DNA of 64,000 nt, from contig CANQFC010000004.1 of NCBI GenBank assembly GCA_947598155.1, positions 1-64,000 of the forward strand, given 5' to 3'. The notes below the pieces were generated by a model. The model saw nothing but the letters and a program-made list of their open reading frames with translations. It was not told where the DNA came from and ran no database searches. Source of the DNA: an uncultured Clostridia bacterium. GTDB lineage: Bacteria; Bacillota; Clostridia; Oscillospirales; Acutalibacteraceae. The position numbers were made by a program, and so were the translations under genes. Of this stretch, positions 58,468-64,000 are shown piece by piece (position 1 is the first letter of the stretch; each line of letters starts with the position of its first letter).

Positions 58468-60258
58468 TCACTGAAGATTTGCTTTAAGGGTTGCAAGGCT
58501 TTCTTCAAGCTCTTTTGGAACTTTGTCGCCGAATTTTGCGAAAAATTCCTCAATTCCCTTAGTTTCCTCTTTCCAAAGCTCCTTGTCTACATCGAGGATT
58601 TTTTCAAGTGACTCTTCGGTAACCTCGCCCTCAAGACCCTCAAGGTTAATATCCTTAGCGTAAGGAAGATAGCCTATTGCCGTTTCCTTAGCGCCTACTT
58701 CGCCCTCACAGCGCTTGATTATCCACTCAAGGACACGAAGATTATCGCCGAATCCGGGCCACATAAAGTTGCCCTCGTCATCTTTTCTGAACCAGTTTAC
58801 ATTGAATATTTTAGGGGCTTTGTCGGGGTCAAGCGTTTTGCCTATATCAATCCAGTGCTGCCAATAGTCTGCCATATGATAACCGCAGAAAGGAAGCATC
58901 GCCATAGGATCGCGGCGAACAACTCCGACTGCGCCGGCGGCCGCCGCCGTTGTTTCGGAGGCCATTGTAGCGCCTACAAACACGCCGTGGTTCCAATCTC
59001 TTGACTGATATACAAGCGGAGCTAACTTAGCGCGCCTGCCGCCGAATACAAATGCCGAAATCGGAACGCCCTGCGGATTTTCAAACTCGGGCGAAAGGCA
59101 GGGACAATTCTCCGTAGGAGCGGTAAAACGGGAATTAGGATGCGCAAGGTTTTTGCCTTCCGCTTTCCACTCTACGCCGTTTGTTTTAATACCTGTCCAC
59201 TCCTCTGCATTGACGGGAGGATTTTTGTCAAGGCTTTCCCACCAAACGGTGTTGTTGTCAAGATTTCTCGCAACATTGGTAAAGATTGTGCCCTTTCTTG
59301 TAGCGGCAAGAGCGTTGGGATTTGATTTATCGTTCGTACCGGGAGCAACGCCGAAAAATCCGTTTTCGGGGTTGATGGCATAGAGCCTGCCGTCCTCGCC
59401 CTTACGAATCCAGGAAATATCGTCGCCTACGCACCAAACCTTATAGCCTTTCTTTCTGTATCCCTCGGGAGGAATAAGCATAGCAAGGTTTGTTTTACCG
59501 CAGGCCGACGGGAATGCGGCGCAGATATATTTAACCTCTCCCTGCGGATTTTCAATTCCGAGTATGAGCATATGCTCGGCCTGCCAGCCCTCGTTTTTGC
59601 CCTGATACGAAGCAATACGAAGCGCAAAGCACTTTTTACCGAGAAGTACGTTTCCGCCGTAAGCCGAATTGACGGAAATTATCGTATTGTCCTCGGGGAA
59701 CTGACAAATCCATCTTTTTTCGGCGTCAACATCGCATTTACAATGAAGTCCCCTGACCCAGTCGTTTGAATCGGCAGGGAAAGCGTCCATAACCTTTTTG
59801 CCTACACGGGTCATAATAGCCATATTGAGAACAACATAGATAGAATCGGTAAGCTCGATACCCACCTTTGAGAAAGGCGAACCTACGGGGCCCATTGAAT
59901 AAGGGATTACATACATGGTTCTGCCCTTATAAGAGTTCCTTGCAATATCATAAAGCATTTTATATGCCTTTTCGGGGTCCATCCAATGGTTGGTGGGGCC
60001 TGCGTCCTCTTCCTTTTTAGAGCAAATAAGCGTTCTGTCCTCAACCCTTGCAACATCGTTGGGCTTTGTTCTGTGATAATAACAGCCGGGCAAAAGCTCT
60101 TCGTTAAGTTTAATCATTTCTCCGCTTTCACAGGCCTGCCTGCGAAGCTCCTCAAGTTGTTCCTCGCTGCCGTCAATCCAAACAATGCTGTCGGGCTTGA
60201 CAAGCTCAACTTTCTCATCAATCCAATCAAGTATGCTCTTGTTTGTTGTGAGTGCCAT
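58468..60258 (-). CDS. pckG: phosphoenolpyruvate carboxykinase (GTP)
   Basis: The 596-residue enzyme interconverts oxaloacetate and PEP using GTP. Signature segments are the P-loop region FPSACGKTNLAML near residue 250, the metal/substrate segments VPYSMGPVGSPFSKVG and PENGFFGVAPGTN, and NCPCLSPEFENPQGVPISAF. Length and motifs match the GTP class, not the ATP class. In anaerobes it may run toward oxaloacetate to fix CO2 or toward gluconeogenesis. A rare complete match to family length and a single-gene unit with a terminator make this call secure. Confidence 0.97.
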   Translation of the reverse strand: MALTTNKSILDWIDEKVELVKPDSIVWIDGSEEQLEELRRQACESGEMIKLNEELLPGCYYHRTKPNDVARVEDRTLICSKKEEDAGPTNHWMDPEKAYKMLYDIARNSYKGRTMYVIPYSMGPVGSPFSKVGIELTDSIYVVLNMAIMTRVGKKVMDAFPADSNDWVRGLHCKCDVDAEKRWICQFPEDNTIISVNSAYGGNVLLGKKCFALRIASYQGKNEGWQAEHMLILGIENPQGEVKYICAAFPSACGKTNLAMLIPPEGYRKKGYKVWCVGDDISWIRKGEDGRLYAINPENGFFGVAPGTNDKSNPNALAATRKGTIFTNVARNLDNNTVWWESLDKNPPVNAEEWTGIKTNGVEWKAEGKNLAHPNSRFTAPTENCPCLSPEFENPQGVPISAFVFGGRRAKLAPLVYQSRDWNHGVFVGATMASETTAAAAGAVGVVRRDPMAMLPFCGYHMADYWQHWIDIGKTLDPDKAPKIFNVNWFRKDDEGNFMWPGFGDNLRVLEWIIKRCEGEVGAKETAIGYLPYAKDINLEGLEGEVTEESLEKILDVDKELWKEETKGIEEFFAKFGDKVPKELEESLATLKANLQ

Positions 60259-60437
60259 AAAATATTACTCCTTCAATAATATATTTATTCGGTTATCCGA
60301 AATTGTTAATACAATCAAACAGCAAGAAAAAATCCACATTCTCCGCTATTATAAATTTGAATATATTATACACATTTTGCGGTTGGTTTTCAATACCTAT
60401 TTGTGAATAATTTGTCAAAATTTATTAAGAATATACC

Positions 60438-61448
60438 TTAATTTTCGGTAATATCAGCCGTTGCCCTGCCGTTAAGAGAAAGGTCGGCTTTTACGCCGCT
60501 GAGATATTCATAATATCCTTGCGCTCCCACCATAGCCGCGTTGTCGCCGCAAAGCGATAAATCCGGTAAATAGAGCGTCCACCCGCGCTTTCGGGCCTCA
60601 TCCTCCATTCTTTTGCGCAAAACAGAATTTGCTGATACTCCGCCTGCAAGCGCGAGCGTTTTTTGGCCGTATTCGGCCATTGCGTTTACCGTTTTTTCGG
60701 CAAGGGAATCTACAACGGCTTTTATAAAAGAGGCGCCTACATCGGATATATTCAGTTCTTCCCCTTTTTGGCTTGCGTTATGGACAAGGTTTATTACTGA
60801 AGTTTTAAGCCCCGAAAAGCTGAAATCGTAAGGCGCGTTTTCAACTTTTGGGTGAGGAAACTTGTATTTATCAGCATTCCCGTTTTTTGATATTTTATCA
60901 AGATTTACTCCCCCCGGATACGGCAAGTTAAGCGTTCTTGCGGCTTTATCCATAGCCTCGCCGGCGGCGTCGTCGCGGGTTTTTCCTATAACCTCAAATT
61001 CGGTATAATCCCGTACTATGCACAAAAGTGTGTTTCCGCCCGAAACGACAAGGCACATGAACGGCGGTTTTAAATCTTTATGCGTTATGTAATTTGCGGC
61101 TATATGGGAACGAAGATGATGCACGGGCACAAGCGGCTTTCCCGAAGCGAGCGCCAGCCCCTTTGCATAGTTTACCCCTACCAAAAGGGCGCCGATAAGT
61201 CCCGGTTCGTGCGTGACCGCGACGGCCTCAATATCGGCAAGCGTGCAGTCGGCTCCGCTAAGCGCCTTATTTACCACTTGGGAAATATTTTCGGTATGCA
61301 GTCTTGAAGCAATTTCGGGTACTACTCCGCCAAATATTTTATGCTTTTCAATTTGAGTTGACACAACCGACGAGAGAACCGTTCGCCCATTCTCGACAAC
61401 AGCCGACGCGGTTTCATCGCAGGAGCTTTCTATTGACAAAATTTTCAT
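60438..61448 (-). CDS. tsaD: tRNA N6-adenosine threonylcarbamoyltransferase
   Basis: The 336-residue protein of the TsaD/Kae1/Qri7 family transfers the threonylcarbamoyl group to A37 of ANN-decoding tRNAs, with TsaB and TsaE. Motifs are ILSIESSCDETASAV, the metal-binding histidines HHLRSH, LVVSGGNTLL and LALAGGVSANSVLR. ATG 61448 follows AAGGAA; a GTG at 61463 overlapping the upstream stop is the alternative. It is directly downstream of the rimI fusion, the common clostridial arrangement, but tsaB and tsaE are not adjacent here. Confidence 0.96.
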   Translation of the reverse strand: MKILSIESSCDETASAVVENGRTVLSSVVSTQIEKHKIFGGVVPEIASRLHTENISQVVNKALSGADCTLADIEAVAVTHEPGLIGALLVGVNYAKGLALASGKPLVPVHHLRSHIAANYITHKDLKPPFMCLVVSGGNTLLCIVRDYTEFEVIGKTRDDAAGEAMDKAARTLNLPYPGGVNLDKISKNGNADKYKFPHPKVENAPYDFSFSGLKTSVINLVHNASQKGEELNISDVGASFIKAVVDSLAEKTVNAMAEYGQKTLALAGGVSANSVLRKRMEDEARKRGWTLYLPDLSLCGDNAAMVGAQGYYEYLSGVKADLSLNGRATADITEN

Positions 61449-61459
61449 AAGAATTTCCT

Positions 61460-62308
61460 TCACCGTAAAGTATAAATGTAAGCGTCTTCAGTCGGGTTTG
61501 AGTAGAAATTTTTTCTCTCGCCCTCCTTTTCAAATCCGCATTTTTCATACAGCTTTATTGCGTTTACATTTGACTTTCTGACCTCAAGAGTCACAAAATC
61601 AGATTCTTCTTCAGTTGATTTAAAGCAAAGATACGACAAAAGCTTTTCGCCGCAGCCCTTATTTCTGTATTCGGGGAAAACGGCTATATTTGTAATATAT
61701 ACCTCATTCGCTATATTGTTAGCTCCGATGTAACCGAGCACTTTTCCGTCCTGCCTCAAGACAAAAAATCGCGCGGTGGGGTTGCCAAGCTCCTCTTTAA
61801 GCTGATTTTCACTCCACGGGCTTGAAAAGCAAATTCTTTCAAGCTCGGCAACATACGGTATGTCCTCTTCTGTCATATTGCAGATTTCAGGTATTTCCAA
61901 AACTGACTGCGTTAAGGCCTCAAAGCCTTTTTCTATTAAATCGGCGCAAGCCCTGTATGCCTCTATTCCCCTGCAATACGGGTCGGGAACGGAAAGAGTG
62001 ACGGTGTTGCGCTTGCCAAGCCCGTGGATAATATCCGCGTGCGATTTGGTCATACAAACAAACAAATCCGTCGTGTTCAAGTCCTCAAAGCTCAGCCGGT
62101 GCGAGCGGTGAGAGGTTAAATCGACCCCTCTTTCCCTGCAAACTTCCACGGCTTGTGCTGTCGCCGAATCACCTGCAAACGCCGAAACCCCCGCGCTTGA
62201 CGCCTCTATTCCGTATATTTTGTTTTTTTCCAAATACGCTTTGTAAAGCGATTCCGCCATAGGGCTGCGGCAGGTATTTCCGCTGCAAACAAAAGTTACC
62301 TTTCTCAT
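61460..62308 (-). CDS. LMW phosphatase (YwlE-like) fused to RimI acetyltransferase
   Basis: The 282-residue protein is a fusion. Residues 1-140 form a low-molecular-weight phosphatase with the P-loop VCSGNTCRSPMAES and the general acid in VPDPYCRG. Thr in place of the usual Ile/Leu in the loop is the feature that makes YwlE a protein-arginine phosphatase. Residues 142-282 form a RimI-type GNAT (DIPYVAELERICFSSPWSE, ITNIAVFPEYRNKGCGEKLL, NAIKLYEKCGF) that acetylates the N-terminus of ribosomal protein S18. It overlaps the tsaD region and lies 17 bases after polA. I see no stop or frame change between the domains. Confidence 0.9.
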   Translation of the reverse strand: MRKVTFVCSGNTCRSPMAESLYKAYLEKNKIYGIEASSAGVSAFAGDSATAQAVEVCRERGVDLTSHRSHRLSFEDLNTTDLFVCMTKSHADIIHGLGKRNTVTLSVPDPYCRGIEAYRACADLIEKGFEALTQSVLEIPEICNMTEEDIPYVAELERICFSSPWSENQLKEELGNPTARFFVLRQDGKVLGYIGANNIANEVYITNIAVFPEYRNKGCGEKLLSYLCFKSTEEESDFVTLEVRKSNVNAIKLYEKCGFEKEGERKNFYSNPTEDAYIYTLR

Positions 62309-62325
62309 ATTAACCTCGCAAATAA

Positions 62326-64000
62326 TTAACCTTTAGCATCATACCAAGTTTTGCCTATGCCTACATCGGCTCTAAGCCGTACTTTCATCTTGCAGGCGTT
62401 CTCCATCTCTTCGCTGAGAATTTGCGAAGCCTTTTCAATTTCATTTTCTGGGGCCTCAACTATAAGCTCATCGTGTACCTGCAAAATAAGTCGGGATTCC
62501 ATATTTTCATCACGAAGCCTGTTATATACGCGAACCATCGCAATCTTGATTATATCCGCCGCAGTGCCCTGAATGGGCATATTCCTTGCAACTCGTTGGC
62601 CGAATGCGCGCAGCATAGCGTTTGACGACGCAAGCTCCGGCAGATAACGGCGTCTGTTTTGAAGCGTCGTAACAAACCCCTGATTTGTCGCTGTTTTCAC
62701 GATTTTTTCCATATATTCGCTTACTCCGCTGTAATGGTTAAGATACCCCTTAATATAATTGTCGGCCTCTTTCCTTGTAACGCCTATGTCCTTAGCCAAT
62801 GAAAACGCGCCTATTCCGTAAACTATGCCGAAATTTACCGCCTTTGCGCGGCTCCTCATTAAGGGCGTAACCATCTCCTGCGGAATCCCGAAAACCTGTG
62901 ACGCCGTTACAGTGTGAATGTCCGTTTCATCGTTAAAGGTTTCTATCATAACATCGTCGTCGGCAATATGGGCAAGCACTCTTAGTTCAATCTGCGAATA
63001 GTCGGCGTCGGCAAGCAGACAGCCTTTCGGGGCGATAAAAAATTTGCGCATTTCTTTGCCTATATCCTTGCGGACGGGAATATTCTGCAAATTCGGTTCC
63101 GTAGATGAAATTCTGCCCGTTCTTGTCTCGGTTTGAATAAAAGACGAGTGAATTCTTCCGTCGGCGCAGACCGCCTTTAAAAGGCCCTCGCAATATGTGG
63201 AATAAAGCTTTGTAAGCGTTCTGTACCAAAGTATTTTTTTGACTATCGGGTAATCGTTTTGAAGATTTTCGAGGATTTCGGCGTTTGTTGAGTAACCGCT
63301 TTTGGTCTTTTTGCCCGCCGGAAGCTTTAATTTTTCAAAAAGTATTACGCCAAGCTGTTTCGGGGAATTTATATTAAAATCCTCGCCCGCAAGGCTGAAA
63401 ATTTCAGAACGGACTGCATCAATATCCTTTTTAATTTTTTCGCTGAAAACAGCGATGCCGTCTGTATCTACCAGCACGCCGATATGCTCCATTGACGCCA
63501 AAACCTTTGCAAGAGGCATCTCTATTTCATATAGCAATTCCTTTTGCCCATTGGCCGCGATTTTGGAGGTCAAAATCGGCTCGGCGGCCCTTAAAACGGC
63601 GCAATTACGCGCAAAATTACTGTCACAGCTGACAGCGGGCGCGGGAATATGGTACTCGCCGCACAGCCTTAACGCCGAATAATCCGGTGCAGAAGGATTT
63701 AATATATACCCGGCAAGAGAAGTGTCAAGCGCAACGGCTCGAACATCAATATTATTTAAAAATCCGAATCTGTAAAGGCGCTTTGAATCGTCTGTTATTT
63801 TTTCAATACTTTCGTCTGACAATACAGATGAAATAAATCTTAATCCGTCAGAATCACCGGCAGATAAACGGTAAACGACATTGGAGTTTAAAAAGTAAAA
63901 ATCCGGCGCCGAAAGGTTGCAAAAATCCGCTGTAAAATAAAATTTACCAGAGCTTTTGATTTGAGCGAGCATTTCGCCTTTGTCAAAGTCTTCCGAAAAC
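62326..64000 (-). CDS. polA: DNA polymerase I, C-terminal part (runs off the window)
   Basis: The open frame continues past the right edge, so the N-terminus is missing. Visible are the inactive-looking 3'-5' exonuclease-like domain (about the first 180 residues, without the DxE motif) and the complete polymerase domain: motif A DADYSQIELRVLAHI, motif B RSRAKAVNFGIVYG and motif C QVHDELIVE. It repairs gaps and processes Okazaki fragments. The apparent loss of proofreading residues is usual in Firmicutes Pol I. It is followed by the phosphatase-RimI fusion gene 17 bases later. Confidence 0.96.
   Translation of the reverse strand, partial: FSEDFDKGEMLAQIKSSGKFYFTADFCNLSAPDFYFLNSNVVYRLSAGDSDGLRFISSVLSDESIEKITDDSKRLYRFGFLNNIDVRAVALDTSLAGYILNPSAPDYSALRLCGEYHIPAPAVSCDSNFARNCAVLRAAEPILTSKIAANGQKELLYEIEMPLAKVLASMEHIGVLVDTDGIAVFSEKIKKDIDAVRSEIFSLAGEDFNINSPKQLGVILFEKLKLPAGKKTKSGYSTNAEILENLQNDYPIVKKILWYRTLTKLYSTYCEGLLKAVCADGRIHSSFIQTETRTGRISSTEPNLQNIPVRKDIGKEMRKFFIAPKGCLLADADYSQIELRVLAHIADDDVMIETFNDETDIHTVTASQVFGIPQEMVTPLMRSRAKAVNFGIVYGIGAFSLAKDIGVTRKEADNYIKGYLNHYSGVSEYMEKIVKTATNQGFVTTLQNRRRYLPELASSNAMLRAFGQRVARNMPIQGTAADIIKIAMVRVYNRLRDENMESRLILQVHDELIVEAPENEIEKASQILSEEMENACKMKVRLRADVGIGKTWYDAKG

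Noticed and set aside
1-64000. tRNA, rRNA or CRISPR arrays
   Set aside because: I saw no cloverleaf-like sequence with a T-loop GTTCRA block in place, no rRNA-like region and no regularly spaced direct repeats.
62326-64000. A naturally truncated, exonuclease-free DNA polymerase I
   Set aside because: The frame stays open to the window edge (codons before the first internal Met are coding), so the missing N-terminus is an effect of the window boundary.

Overview
The window looks like a low-to-moderate GC, endospore-forming Clostridia genome, probably a gut Oscillospirales/Ruminococcaceae-type bacterium. The support is a gerA-type germinant receptor operon, Firmicutes-style ribosome binding sites and sigma-A promoters, GTP-dependent PEP carboxykinase, host-glycan catabolism genes and several zinc-ribbon membrane proteins. 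I ran no database search. Family names come from motifs and recognised sequence patterns.

The left ~27.6 kb is accessory DNA. From about 74 to 12,420 lies an integrative and mobilizable element (IME). It carries an XRE regulator with an unknown partner, an excisionase, a tyrosine integrase, a MobC-like protein, a RepA-like ATPase, a hairpin-rich oriT candidate, a MobV relaxase with a one-base frameshift, and TnpV. Its cargo is a defence cassette read from one near-consensus promoter with an operator-like inverted repeat: a small HTH controller, two tandem cytosine-C5 methyltransferases, a PD-(D/E)XK nuclease, a Vsr endonuclease, and a two-gene module that I read as the Kiwa defence system (KwaA/KwaB).

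From 13.05 to 18.68 kb is a visibly GC-richer island. A flavin reductase and an HxlR regulator are divergent from an Ala-Cys-Gly repeat peptide (ACGX-type RiPP precursor). Downstream lie its radical SAM/SPASM enzyme, a nitroreductase, a PNPOx-ferredoxin fusion, a zinc macrodomain and a SirTM-class sirtuin, the last five packed with short gaps or overlaps. The physical coupling of a RiPP maturase with a protein ADP-ribosylation/de-ribosylation pair is the most unusual arrangement here. From 18.7 to 22.2 kb is a graveyard of element ends: a truncated acetyltransferase, repeated terminator modules and arm-site-like repeats, plus an XRE/zinc-ribbon locus. A frameshifted alpha/beta hydrolase, a MATE exporter behind a possible attenuator, and a second restriction-modification locus (adenine MTase, nuclease, second amino-MTase; 25.2-27.6 kb) complete the accessory part.

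From 27.9 kb on, the content looks like ordinary chromosome: KtrAB-like potassium uptake, DUF4234 and DUF2752 proteins, a two-gene chromate transporter, a HAD phosphatase, a DUF1846 protein, a surface-anchored LCAT-like hydrolase, a GH38 mannosidase, a NifU-like small protein, phosphoglucomutase, a GH36 alpha-galactosidase, a GGDEF/EAL protein, gerA-gerB-gerC, DUF421/DUF4363, a nanE-ROK kinase-sialidase operon, a membrane-bound PPIase, a GPH-type sugar transporter with a small HExxH membrane protein, pckG, tsaD, an arginine-phosphatase-like/RimI fusion, and polA running off the right edge. No rRNA, tRNA or CRISPR array was seen.
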